A stretch of DNA of 64,000 nucleotides from Haloarcula nitratireducens (GTDB lineage: Archaea > Halobacteriota > Halobacteria > Halobacteriales > Haloarculaceae): NCBI RefSeq assembly GCF_019599505.1, contig NZ_RKLT01000003.1, forward strand, positions 400,422 to 464,421, in the 5' to 3' direction. How positions within the stretch are numbered: the first letter of the stretch is position 1; every line of letters starts with the position of its first letter. Position numbers and translations under genes: made by a program. The notes under the pieces are model-generated. The model saw only the letters and a list, made by a program, of their open reading frames with translations, was not told the DNA's origin and searched no databases. Shown piece by piece: positions 33,232 through 41,417 of the stretch.

Positions 33232-34530
33232 ATGAGTCCGAACGACGACACCACCGACCGCACGCGACGCGCATTCATCGGAACCACTGCCACGCTCGGC
33301 TCGATCGCCATCGCCGGGTGTGCGAGCGAAGGCGGCGCTCCCGCGGCCGCCACACAGACCGAGTCGATGGAGAGCGAGACGCAGACGGAGATGGAGACGG
33401 AGAGCGACACCGAGGAGAACGCCGCGCCGGACGTCCCGATTCTCAACTACGCGCTCACGCTCGAGCACTTGGAGAACGCCTTCTACCGCGAAGGCCTGGA
33501 GACGTTCAGCGACGACGAGCTGAGCGGCGCGGACGTGCTCTCGGACCTCAACGGGCAGGTCTGCCAAGAAGTGCCTGAGTACCTCCAGACCGTCGGCGAC
33601 CACGAGGCCGCCCACGTGAAGGCGCTCAGCGCGACCGTCGAGAAACTCGGCGGAACGCCGGTCGAAGAGGGCGAGTACGACTTCGGCTACGAGACGCCCA
33701 GCGAGTTCCTCGCCGTCGCGAAGGCTCTCGAAAATACCGGCGTCGCCGCCTACGCCGGTGCGGCACCGATGGTCGTGAACAACGAGGTCCTCGGCGCGGC
33801 CGCGGGTATCCACAGCGTCGAGGCCCGCCACGCGTCCTTCCTGAACCTCGTCAACGGCTCCTCGCCGTTCCCGAAGGCCGTCGACGAGGCGAAGTCGATG
33901 AGCGAAGTCCTCGAGATCGCCGGGCAGTTCGTCACGAGCGAGGTGGACGCGAGCGTCTACGAACTCGAAGACGACCGGCCCGCACCGCAGCGGAAAGAGG
34001 AGGACGACACGAGCGACGTGAACGTCCTGAACTACGCGCTCACCCTCGAGCACTTGGAAAACGCCTTCTACCGCGAGGGCTTAGAGACGTTCAGCGACGA
34101 CGAGCTGATGCACGCGGACGCGCTCTCGGAGTTCAGCGACGAGCTCAAGATGCTGGTGCCCGACCACATCGAAACGGTCGGTGCCCACGAGGCCGCACAC
34201 GTCTCCGCGATCAGCGACACCGTGCAGAAACTCGGCGGGACGCCCGTCCAGGAGGCGAACTACGACTTCGGCTACGAGACGCCCAGCGAGTTCCTCGGCG
34301 TCGCCAAGGCCCTCGAGAACACCGGCGTCGCCGCCTACAAGGGCGCCGTCGATACGGTGTCGAACGACGACGTGTTCGCCGCGGCGCTCGGCATCCACAG
34401 CGTCGAGGCGCGCCACGCCGCGTTCCTCAACGAGGTGAACGCGACGTCGCCGTTCCCGAAGGCCGTCGACGAACCGAAGTCCATGTCGGAAGTCAAAGAG
34501 ATCGCTGGCCAGTTCATCGTCGAAGAGTGA
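33232..34530 (+). CDS. Tat lipoprotein with two tandem ferritin-like domains
   Basis: 432-residue exported lipoprotein. It has a twin-arginine signal (R12 R13 in TRRAFIGTTA) and lipobox IAGC with C30, then a Thr/Glu linker to about residue 65. Two copies of a ferritin-like four-helix domain follow (about 67-240 and 263-430). Each starts LNYALTLEHLENAFYREGLETFSDDEL, shown here only in part, and contains HEAAHV and SVEARHA(S/A)FLN, which supply the Glu/His set expected for a di-iron site. The copies are very similar even in DNA (33440 and 34025), pointing to a recent internal duplication. Role unknown; iron or oxidative stress chemistry outside the membrane is plausible. Confidence 0.82.
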   Translation: MSPNDDTTDRTRRAFIGTTATLGSIAIAGCASEGGAPAAATQTESMESETQTEMETESDTEENAAPDVPILNYALTLEHLENAFYREGLETFSDDELSGADVLSDLNGQVCQEVPEYLQTVGDHEAAHVKALSATVEKLGGTPVEEGEYDFGYETPSEFLAVAKALENTGVAAYAGAAPMVVNNEVLGAAAGIHSVEARHASFLNLVNGSSPFPKAVDEAKSMSEVLEIAGQFVTSEVDASVYELEDDRPAPQRKEEDDTSDVNVLNYALTLEHLENAFYREGLETFSDDELMHADALSEFSDELKMLVPDHIETVGAHEAAHVSAISDTVQKLGGTPVQEANYDFGYETPSEFLGVAKALENTGVAAYKGAVDTVSNDDVFAAALGIHSVEARHAAFLNEVNATSPFPKAVDEPKSMSEVKEIAGQFIVEE

Positions 34531-34694
34531 ACAGCCGGCCACGATAGGGTCGTTCGGACGCTCGGCTTCGACCGGTGTCGGCCGGCCGATCAACCGCTCG
34601 TTTTCGCCGCCGACGAGCTACTCCACCCCATAGCAATGACCGATTTCCCTCCCCGTTTGACGCCGAGTACCGCGCCCGTTCGGCGGGTGATGCC

Positions 34695-35000
34695 GTGAGC
34701 GTCTGGCTCGCTCTGGCCCGCCTCGCCACCGTCGTCAACGTCGCGTTGCTCCTCGTCCTCGGCGGCATCTGGGTCCGGAATTACTGGCGGCTTCGCTCGA
34801 AACACACGCTCGGACTGCTGGTGTTCGCAGCGCTGCTGTGTGCCGAAAACGCGTTCGCGCTGTACGTCTACACGCTGGACCCGGTGCTAACCGTCTGGTT
34901 CGGGACGGCGGTCCCCGACCCGGCGTGGCGGGCGATGGTCGCGTTCCACGCGCTCGAAACCGTCGGCCTCGGTGCGCTGACGCGGGTGACACTCGATTGA
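34695..35000 (+). CDS. Small membrane protein of unknown function
   Basis: 101-residue protein starting at a GTG (34695) just before the first hydrophobic helix (VWLALARLATVVNVALLLVL). Two more membrane segments follow (about 35-53 and 72-92). Earlier in-frame codons give an Arg/Ser-rich extension with no signal, so the GTG is preferred. No family recognised. It is followed 40 bases later by a 29-residue membrane microprotein gene. Confidence 0.55.
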   Translation: MSVWLALARLATVVNVALLLVLGGIWVRNYWRLRSKHTLGLLVFAALLCAENAFALYVYTLDPVLTVWFGTAVPDPAWRAMVAFHALETVGLGALTRVTLD

Positions 35001-35040
35001 CCGTCGTAACGCCTAATTGGTCGACCGAGAAAGAAGGGGC

Positions 35041-35130
35041 ATGGACAGACAGCAGATACTGGCGGTCATCCTCACCGTCCTGATGGTGGGGTCGTCGGTC
35101 GCCTACGCGCTCGCGTTCACCATCTTCTAG
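35041..35130 (+). CDS. 29-residue membrane microprotein
   Basis: A very short gene that reads MDRQQILAVILTVLMVGSSV and then AYALAFTIF before TAG. It is a single transmembrane helix with a charged N-terminus. The ATG follows a purine-rich GAAAGAAGGGG that could act as a ribosome-binding site. I recall near-identical microproteins in other haloarchaea, which supports reality; function unknown. Its stop overlaps by four bases the end of the convergent helicase gene. Confidence 0.6.
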   Translation: MDRQQILAVILTVLMVGSSVAYALAFTIF

Positions 35131-36863
35131 TCCCAGACGTCCGAGAGCGGGTGGTCGCTCTGCGACCCGCCGCCCGACCGCGAGCGCGAGCGGTCGTGAC
35201 GGCGCTTCGCCCCGGCGGAGACGCCCGCGAGCGCGCGGTCGGGCGCGAACGGCGGGAGGTCGGGGTCGCTCGTCCGGTCGACCTGTTCGCGGAACCAGTC
35301 GGGCATGTCGTGGCGGGCGCGTTCGAAGAGGTCCAGCAGGGACGAATCGGCCAGATACGTCGCGCCGTAGTCGTCGGGCGCGCGCACGACGCGACCGCAA
35401 CCCTGAATCACGGTTCTGAGCGCCGTCCGGTAGTACCAGCCCCACTGGTCGTCTTCGAGGCGGCGGGCGACGCGCGAGTCCCGAGTGTTCGGATAGGGGG
35501 CCTTACAGAGCACCTGCCAGCGACAGAGGTCGCCCTCCAGGTCGAGCGCCTCCTCCATCTTCACCGAGAGGAACACGTCGGGGTTCTTACTGCGCTTCCA
35601 GGCGGCGAGCGCGCCGTCCCGGCCCTCCTTGTCGTGGGTGCGCACGCGGACGCCGACGCCGAAGTCGTCCAGTAGTTCCTCCAACCGCTCTTGAATCGCG
35701 TAGGAGTGACAGTGAACCAGGCCCTTCTCGTCGGGGTGGCGGGCCATGATGCGGACGATGGAGCGGGCCACGTCGGGGAGCGTGTCGTCGCGGTGCTCGT
35801 AGGTCATCTTCCCCTGGGTCACGTCGTACAGCGGGCGGTTCTCGACCGGGAAGGTGTGTCCCACCTCGACGAGGGCGACGTTGTCTGAGTCGAGCCCGAC
35901 ATTGGCGCAGAAGGCGTCCTTGTTGAGGATGGTCGCCGACAGCAGGGCGAACTTCTCGCCCCGCTCCCAGACGGTGTGCTTGAGGTAGCGCTCGGGGTTC
36001 ATCGGCTTGATGGTCACCGGCGCGCCCTCGCCGTCGGCCTGGTCGACCACCCACGTCGTCGCGCTGTCGGGGTCGCGGTAGTCCTCCTGGAACCAGGAGA
36101 GGTCGCTGCGCAGTTTGTTCAGCGAGTCGCGTTCGGCGACCTCCTCGGGGCCGAGTTCGGCGTTGCCCCGCAGTTCCTTCACGCGGCGTTCGGCCAGCGA
36201 TTCGACGCGCTCGGCGAGCGAGAGGGCGTCGTCGAGGCCGCCGACGTTCGGGACGTCGAGGTCGTTCCACATCGGGATGGTCTCCGGCGAGAGGTCGATG
36301 GTCGCGTACATCTCCGCCCACTCGCCCAGGCCGTGGGCCTCGTCGACGACCACGACGTCGCGCTTGCCGAACACGTCGCTGCCGGCGGTCTGCATGAAGT
36401 ACGCGAGCGTCATCGCGGCGATGCGGCGGTTCGAGGCGATGGCGCGGTCCGAGAAGTACGGACACCGGTGTTTCACCTGACAGTCGAACTCGCGTTCGCG
36501 CACGCACGGGGCCTGATTCACGGGAGTATCCGTCTCGCCGGGGAGGATGCAGTCGTAGTTGTTCTTCCCCCGGATGACACAGAGGTCCTCTAGGAGGGCG
36601 TCCTCGGCCACGTCGTCGAGCTGGGAAACCTGCGGCGTCGTGTAGTAGGCGTCGACGACCTGTTCGGGCGCGGCCTCGCCCGCGGTGCGGGCACACCCCG
36701 CGATGGCGCGAGCGAGCAGGGACTTGCCGCTCCCGGTCGGGGCGCGCACCAGGACGACGTCGTTGCCGCCCTCGAAGGCCGCCTGCACGTCCGAGAGCGC
36801 CGCCTTCTGGTTCCCCCGATAGCTCGGGGCGGGAAACTCGTCGTGGATCCGCGCCGGGTACAC
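35127..36863 (-). CDS. XPD/DinG-type ATP-dependent DNA helicase
   Basis: 578-residue superfamily 2 helicase with a GTG start at 36863 (VYPARIHDEFPAPSYRGNQ). Walker A is APTGSGKS near residue 40, the Fe-S cluster cysteines are CVIRGKNNYDC and CVREREFDC...CPYF (around residues 80-135), and motif II is DEAH near 175. The C-terminal motor ends with motif VI QGCGRVVRAPDD. XPD-like enzymes unwind 5' to 3' in repair. An in-frame ATG at 36950 would add 29 residues of low-information sequence. Divergent from the cold-shock gene. Confidence 0.85.
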   Translation of the reverse strand: MYPARIHDEFPAPSYRGNQKAALSDVQAAFEGGNDVVLVRAPTGSGKSLLARAIAGCARTAGEAAPEQVVDAYYTTPQVSQLDDVAEDALLEDLCVIRGKNNYDCILPGETDTPVNQAPCVREREFDCQVKHRCPYFSDRAIASNRRIAAMTLAYFMQTAGSDVFGKRDVVVVDEAHGLGEWAEMYATIDLSPETIPMWNDLDVPNVGGLDDALSLAERVESLAERRVKELRGNAELGPEEVAERDSLNKLRSDLSWFQEDYRDPDSATTWVVDQADGEGAPVTIKPMNPERYLKHTVWERGEKFALLSATILNKDAFCANVGLDSDNVALVEVGHTFPVENRPLYDVTQGKMTYEHRDDTLPDVARSIVRIMARHPDEKGLVHCHSYAIQERLEELLDDFGVGVRVRTHDKEGRDGALAAWKRSKNPDVFLSVKMEEALDLEGDLCRWQVLCKAPYPNTRDSRVARRLEDDQWGWYYRTALRTVIQGCGRVVRAPDDYGATYLADSSLLDLFERARHDMPDWFREQVDRTSDPDLPPFAPDRALAGVSAGAKRRHDRSRSRSGGGSQSDHPLSDVWD

Positions 36864-37018
36864 GCGAGAAGGCAACGCGCCGGCGGGCGTAAACCTTTCC
36901 CGTCGGCCGGAAGTGCGGCCGCCTCCGAAACTCCCGTGAGTCGTGTGCACACATACGCGTTCGTGGTACCGCGACTCTCAGAACCCTTATGCCTCCCCCG
37001 CCTGTACGATTGATTGCA

Positions 37019-37213
37019 ATGGCAAACGGTAAGGTTGACTTCTTCAACGACACTGGCGGCTACGGTTTCATCTCGACTGACGACGCGGACGAGGACGTTT
37101 TCTTCCACATGGAAGACGTCGGCGGCCCGGACTTAGAAGAGGGCGAGGAGATCGAATTCGACATCGAACAGGCCGACAAGGGCCCCCGCGCGACGAACGT
37201 CGTTCGGCAGTAA
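37019..37213 (+). CDS. cspA: Cold-shock domain protein
   Basis: 64-residue CspA-like nucleic-acid-binding protein. The RNP1 motif GGYGFIS and RNP2 motif DVFFHM (FHMED) with the aromatic surface are intact, followed by GEEIEFDIEQADKGPRATNV. It starts at the ATG at 37019 (MANGKVDFFND); an in-frame start 30 bases earlier lies in the promoter. A short hairpin with a downstream pyrimidine run follows (37225-37242). Haloarchaea use CspA as an RNA chaperone. Confidence 0.93.
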   Translation: MANGKVDFFNDTGGYGFISTDDADEDVFFHMEDVGGPDLEEGEEIEFDIEQADKGPRATNVVRQ

Positions 37214-37224
37214 GGCGGATTTCC

Positions 37225-37242
37225 GGTCGCCACGCGGCGACC
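37225..37242 (+). terminator. Hairpin behind cspA
   Basis: Arms GGTCGCC and GGCGACC around ACGC, seven perfect pairs, 12 bases beyond the cspA stop. It is followed by CTTTCTTGTC. A plausible terminator for the short cspA mRNA. Confidence 0.6.
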
Positions 37243-37429
37243 ACATCTACCCTTTCTTGTCACACTACGCGACCGAGAGCGGCCGCACTGGTCGACGCCG
37301 CGTGACCACCCGTCCGAAGGGAGTCCGACGTACCGTCGGGTTTCGACGGAGACGCGCTGAAATCGAAGGCGAGAGTTGTGTATTCAGCCCGTCTCCTCTT
37401 CCGTCCGGAATCCCTAGCGCTGATAGTCT

Positions 37430-37777
37430 ATGGCCGAAACGACCGCACACAGCGAGGAGCGGACCCGGGCGGAAACCGCCGAGTTCCTTCGGGCGCTCGC
37501 CGACGAGTTGGACGGCGGCAGCGGGCGAATCCGCGTTCCGATCGGGAACAAGGAGGTCCAACTGTCGCCGCCGGAGACCATCGACACGGAGGCGATGGTG
37601 ACCGAGCGGTCGCGGCGGCTGCGGAAAGACGTCGAGCAGTTGGCGCTCACCTTCCAGTGGAACCCCGCGAAGGACACCGCCGAATCCGATTCGGCGGCGA
37701 CGGAGCGCGATTCGGACGCCGACCGAGAGCCCGGTTCCGAGCCGACGATCGAGGGTGAGTCGGAGACGGACCGATGA
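37430..37777 (+). CDS. amphi-Trp domain protein
   Basis: 115-residue protein with the small amphi-Trp domain (residues 1-85: RTRAETAEFLRALADELDGG, then GNKEVQLSPPETI and LALTFQW ending in the conserved Trp), followed by an acidic Ser/Asp tail. The domain is common in haloarchaea and is thought to bind other proteins or membranes; function unproven. Its last codon overlaps the next ATG (ATGA), so it is coupled with a membrane protein gene. Confidence 0.75.
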   Translation: MAETTAHSEERTRAETAEFLRALADELDGGSGRIRVPIGNKEVQLSPPETIDTEAMVTERSRRLRKDVEQLALTFQWNPAKDTAESDSAATERDSDADREPGSEPTIEGESETDR

Positions 37778-38205
37778 GCGCGACGCTGCCTGCACTTGCA
37801 AGCTCCCTTCAGGGGACGGTCTTACAATCGACGGGCGGGGCGGAAGACATCGCGAGCGCCGTCCTCGTCTTCCTCGTGAGCCTGCTCGTCGGCGTCGCGG
37901 CGATAAACCTCGGCGCGCAGGTGCTCATCGACCGCGATACGGGGTATCGACGGGCCACCGTGACGGCGCTCATCGGCGCGCTGGTATACACGCTCGTCGG
38001 GTTCTTCCTCGGGTGGATCCCGCTGCTCGGTCCGATACTGATGTTGCTCGCGTGGGTCGCCGTCATCAACTGGCAGTACCCCGGCGGCTGGGCGACGGCG
38101 GCGGGCATCGGCATCATCGCGTGGCTGGGAGCCGTCCTCATCCTCTTCGGCCTCGCACAGGTGGGCTTCGTCACGCCCGAAGCGCTGGGCGTCCCCGCGG
38201 CGTAG
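37774..38205 (+). CDS. Membrane protein, coupled to amphi-Trp gene
   Basis: 143-residue protein with four predicted membrane segments (about 30-50, 62-84, 88-104 and 112-130), with Pro/Gly turns. No family assigned. The ATGA overlap with the amphi-Trp gene suggests the two products work together, for example an amphipathic partner at the membrane, which is inference. It ends 14 bases before the convergent zinc ribbon gene. Confidence 0.6.
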   Translation: MSATLPALASSLQGTVLQSTGGAEDIASAVLVFLVSLLVGVAAINLGAQVLIDRDTGYRRATVTALIGALVYTLVGFFLGWIPLLGPILMLLAWVAVINWQYPGGWATAAGIGIIAWLGAVLILFGLAQVGFVTPEALGVPAA

Positions 38206-38218
38206 GGCGCGACGGCGG

Positions 38219-38437
38219 CTACGGCGACTTCTCTTCGAGTGCCGCCACGTCCGCCGCGGTGATCTCGCGGTCGTCGGGCAGGCGGTCGATGCAGGTGTAA
38301 CAGAGAAAGTGCTCGGTGCCGTCGCCGAGTTCCAGGACGATCCCCTCGGTCGGCCGGGCCTCCTGGGTCCAGATGTTGGCGATGCCGCCGGCTATCGAGA
38401 CGCTCCGTCCACAGCCGTCGCAGGGCTGGGATGCCAT
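38219..38437 (-). CDS. Small zinc ribbon protein
   Basis: 72-residue protein with CDGCG near the start (residues 6-10) and CYTCI near residue 47: a four-cysteine zinc ribbon, followed by a short acidic helix. The ATG at 38437 begins MASQPCDGCGRSV. A much longer in-frame reading upstream is antisense to the YkgJ gene and is not real. Function unknown; divergent from the YkgJ gene (63-base spacer). Confidence 0.65.
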   Translation of the reverse strand: MASQPCDGCGRSVSIAGGIANIWTQEARPTEGIVLELGDGTEHFLCYTCIDRLPDDREITAADVAALEEKSP

Positions 38438-38500
38438 GCCGTGGTTACCACCGGCAGGCGTAAGGGCGTTTCTTTTTGCGCAGTGGTACCAACTAGCAGT

Positions 38501-39361
38501 ATGGAGGTCGACTGCGAGGGCTGTGCGGGTTGCTGTATCGACTGGCGGCCCCTCACCGACGCGGCCATCGACCACGAGCGACGCGGCCCCTTCGAGCCGC
38601 TGGACGACACTTACAACCTCGTTCCGCTGGCTCGCGAGGAGGTTCGGGGATTCGTCGAGGCGGGCTACGGCGACGCGCTCAGACCGCGGCTGTGGCGGGC
38701 CGAGGGCGACGAGCGCAGCGTCACGCTCGACGGCGTCGACGTGGCGGCCATCGACGGCCGCCCGGTCTTCTTCGTCGGGTTGCGAAAGCCGCCTAAGGCC
38801 GTCGGGCCGTTCGAGACGCCGCCGACGTGGCTGCGGACCTGCGTCTTCCTGGACCCGACGACGCTGCAGTGTCGCGTCCACGGCGACGATCTGTATCCCG
38901 AAGCGTGCGCCACCTACCCCGGCGAAAATCTCGCGATGGACGCCGAGACGGAGTGCGAACGCGTCGAGTCGGTCTACGGTGGCCGGCGACTGCTCGACGA
39001 CACGCCGCCGGACGTGACGCCGCTGTTCGGTCCCGCCGCCGTGGGCGAGCGGGTGTTCGCCCACCCCGAACCCGACCGCGTCGCGGGCGCTGTCGGCCGG
39101 TTCCGCGACGGCGACCTGACGGCCGACGACCTCGCGGAGTTCGTCGCCGTCGCCGCGGCGTCCAGCCCCGGGACGCTCGCCATCAACGACGAGCGATACG
39201 AACAGACGCTCGAGACGGTCCTGGCCGCCGACTCGTGGGCGGGACGGGCCATCGACCGGTGGGCCGACGCCGCCGAGGGACTCGGGGAAACGGCTCCCGA
39301 CCCGGCCGTCGCCGAGGGGCTGGAAGACGACGACGGCGCGCCGCCCACGCCGGGATGGTAG
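38501..39361 (+). CDS. YkgJ family cysteine cluster protein
   Basis: 286-residue protein of the YkgJ-type putative zinc/iron chelating family. The N-terminal cluster is CEGCAGCC (residues 5-12), and later cysteines near 110-135 (TCVFLDPTTLQCRVHG, then YPEACATYPG) complete the metal site. The rest is helical and acidic, ending in a Pro/Gly tail. Start chosen at the ATG at 38501; the longer upstream reading has no conserved sequence. Function unknown, possibly metal transfer or Fe-S handling. Confidence 0.75.
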   Translation: MEVDCEGCAGCCIDWRPLTDAAIDHERRGPFEPLDDTYNLVPLAREEVRGFVEAGYGDALRPRLWRAEGDERSVTLDGVDVAAIDGRPVFFVGLRKPPKAVGPFETPPTWLRTCVFLDPTTLQCRVHGDDLYPEACATYPGENLAMDAETECERVESVYGGRRLLDDTPPDVTPLFGPAAVGERVFAHPEPDRVAGAVGRFRDGDLTADDLAEFVAVAAASSPGTLAINDERYEQTLETVLAADSWAGRAIDRWADAAEGLGETAPDPAVAEGLEDDDGAPPTPGW

Positions 39362-39427
39362 GCTCGGACGGAGATTGTCGCCCGTTCGGGAGTGCATTTT
39401 AACCCGCTGCCGCCCCGTGAGTGGGAC

Positions 39428-40366
39428 ATGCACGTGTTGGTGACCGGCGCGACGGGGTTCGTGGGGAGCCACCTCGTCCCCGCGCTCCGCGCCGCCGGCC
39501 ACGACGTCCGCGCCCTCGTCAGAGAGCCGTCGGCGTACGACGCGCCCGAGGGCGTCGAGGTGGTACGCGGCGACCTCTTGGAGCCGGCGAGTCTCGACGC
39601 CGCCCTCGACGGGATAGACGCCGCGTACTACCTCGTTCACTCGATGCGGACCGGCCCCGACTACGCCGAGCGCGACCGCCGGGCCGCGACGAACTTTCGG
39701 GAGGCCGCCGAGGCCGCCGGTCTCGACCGCGTCGTCTATCTGGGCGGTCTCGGCGAGGACGACGAGATTCGGTCGGCGCACCTGCGCTCGCGCCGCGAGG
39801 TTGAGTACCTGCTCGGCGAGGGGCGCTACGACCTGACGACGCTTCGGGCGGCCATCATCATCGGGACCGGCAGCGCCAGTTTCCGCCTCGTCCGCGAACT
39901 GGCCGAGCGCCTCCCGGTGATGTTCACCCCGCGCTGGGTCCGGACCGACTGTCACCCGATCGCCATCGCGGACGTGATCGAGTACCTCCTCGGCGTCCTC
40001 GACGACCCGGCGACGGCGGGGGAGACGTACGAGATCGGCGGGCCGGAGGTGTTGACCTACGCCGAGATACTCCGGCGGACCGGGCGGGTCATGCACGGCG
40101 TCGAACCGCGCGTCGTCCCGATCCCGATACTGAGTCCGCGCCTCTCGGCGTGGAGCATCGGGCTCGTGACGGACGTTCCCGCGACCGTCGCTCGGCCGCT
40201 CATCAACGGCCTGAACACGCCCGTCGTCGCGACCGACGACGCCATCGAACGGCGGATCTCGGTGTCGCTGACGCCGTTCGAGACGGCCGTCGAGCGAGCG
40301 CTCGCCGGGACGCGGCCGGACGCCGGCAGACGGGCGATCGCCACCGTCGACGGTGACGCCCGATGA
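39428..40366 (+). CDS. NAD(P)H-binding epimerase/dehydratase-like protein
   Basis: 312-residue extended short-chain dehydrogenase (NmrA/complex I 39-kDa type). The dinucleotide-binding loop GATGFVGSH begins near residue 7, and the segment LDAALDGIDAAYYLVHSMRTG is the typical second motif. There is no YxxxK catalytic pair, so it probably acts as an NADP-sensing or assembly factor, or as an isomerase. The ATG at 39428 gives MHVLVTGATGF. The stop overlaps the ATG of the next membrane gene (ATGA), so the pair is coupled. Confidence 0.8.
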   Translation: MHVLVTGATGFVGSHLVPALRAAGHDVRALVREPSAYDAPEGVEVVRGDLLEPASLDAALDGIDAAYYLVHSMRTGPDYAERDRRAATNFREAAEAAGLDRVVYLGGLGEDDEIRSAHLRSRREVEYLLGEGRYDLTTLRAAIIIGTGSASFRLVRELAERLPVMFTPRWVRTDCHPIAIADVIEYLLGVLDDPATAGETYEIGGPEVLTYAEILRRTGRVMHGVEPRVVPIPILSPRLSAWSIGLVTDVPATVARPLINGLNTPVVATDDAIERRISVSLTPFETAVERALAGTRPDAGRRAIATVDGDAR

Positions 40367-41097
40367 GCGGCGAGAACCCGCCGCCCGAGTACGGCGAGAC
40401 GTGGGTGTACGAGAGCATCGTCAAGGCGCTCCCGGGCATAGACATTCCCACGTGGGCGGCGCTCGCGATCCAACTGGTCGTCTTCGAGGTGGCCGTCGTC
40501 GCGATGGCGTGGTACTACGACGTCTGGAACGCCGCCATCGCCGCGACGGCGGTCATCTTCGTCGCCACCGTCGGGAGCATCGAGATGCTGCGTATCAGCA
40601 CGCTCGTCCGCCGCATCGACGTGCCGCCGACGTACAGCGCTCTCCTGTTCTCCTCGAACATGGAGGTCGTGCTGTCGGTGCTCGCCTACATCGCCATGTT
40701 GACCCACCTGTTCGTCTTCGACCCGCAGGTGGCCGAGACGCCGCTCGTCACGACGCTGTTCGGCCCGGAGCCGCCGGTGCTGGTCGTGTACCTGACGTTG
40801 CTCGTCCTCTGGGACGTCTGCTATCGCATCGGCACCGGGTGGTGGGCCAGCATCACCGGCCTCTGGCGGTCGCTGCGCTTTCGCTTCGAACCCGAGACGG
40901 CGCGGGTCTTCCAACGTGCCGACCTCGAGACGTGGGGCTTCGGCGTCCTGCAACTCGTCCTGGTCCCGTTCGTCCTGGACCAGCCGGTCCTACTGGCGTC
41001 GCTACTCGCACACGTCACGGCGGTGACGGTCGTGACAGCCGCCTCTGTGACGTTGCTACATGTCCGGTCGCGAGAACCCGACGCTACTCGGAGTTGA
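40363..41097 (+). CDS. Membrane protein, coupled to SDR-like gene
   Basis: 244-residue polytopic protein with about six membrane segments (residues 31-50, 56-75, 92-115, 135-152, 185-205 and 210-232). The cytoplasmic start (GENPPPEYGETWVYESIVK) resembles haloarchaeal DUF7530-type proteins. No catalytic motif seen. Coupled by ATGA to the NAD(P)-binding protein, which may be its soluble partner. Its last 14 bases overlap the convergent DUF5786 gene. Confidence 0.6.
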   Translation: MSGENPPPEYGETWVYESIVKALPGIDIPTWAALAIQLVVFEVAVVAMAWYYDVWNAAIAATAVIFVATVGSIEMLRISTLVRRIDVPPTYSALLFSSNMEVVLSVLAYIAMLTHLFVFDPQVAETPLVTTLFGPEPPVLVVYLTLLVLWDVCYRIGTGWWASITGLWRSLRFRFEPETARVFQRADLETWGFGVLQLVLVPFVLDQPVLLASLLAHVTAVTVVTAASVTLLHVRSREPDATRS

Positions 41098-41254
41098 TCT
41101 GTTTGAACTGGTCGAGTAGCTCCTCGGTAGATTCGTCGTCGTCGCCGTAGGAGACGGTCCCGTGATACGCCGTCCGGTCGTCGTCGTCGGACGTATCGAC
41201 CTCGGTGTTCTTGCGTTCACGGCGTTCGTGTTCGTCGTCGTCATATGCGCCCAT
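41084..41254 (-). CDS. DUF5786 family protein
   Basis: 56-residue acidic microprotein that runs antisense to the end of the membrane gene. It begins MGAYDDDEHERRERKN (an alternative ATG at 41260 adds MS), continues with a poly-Asp stretch and a YHGTVSYGDDD segment, and ends EELLDQFKQINSE. This is the typical appearance of DUF5786 in haloarchaea, whose members are tiny, very acidic and of unknown function. The reading was found by translating the minus strand directly. Confidence 0.7.
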   Translation of the reverse strand: MGAYDDDEHERRERKNTEVDTSDDDDRTAYHGTVSYGDDDESTEELLDQFKQINSE

Positions 41255-41417
41255 AGACATAGCTTACCACACCCAAAGTTGTGTGTTAGTACGTATCAAT
41301 GTAACGGTCGTACAGACATCACCGGGACAGCGCCGCTCTGTTCGCCGTATCGGCGTTCCGCTCCGTTCTCGGCGGTCGAGCGGAACGCACAAGGTCACCG
41401 ACCGACTAGGGAGCGAC

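Noticed and set aside
33136..34053. Minus-strand open frame over the ferritin-like gene
   Set aside because: Antisense to the Tat lipoprotein; no signal, no motif, and it spans the promoter dyad.
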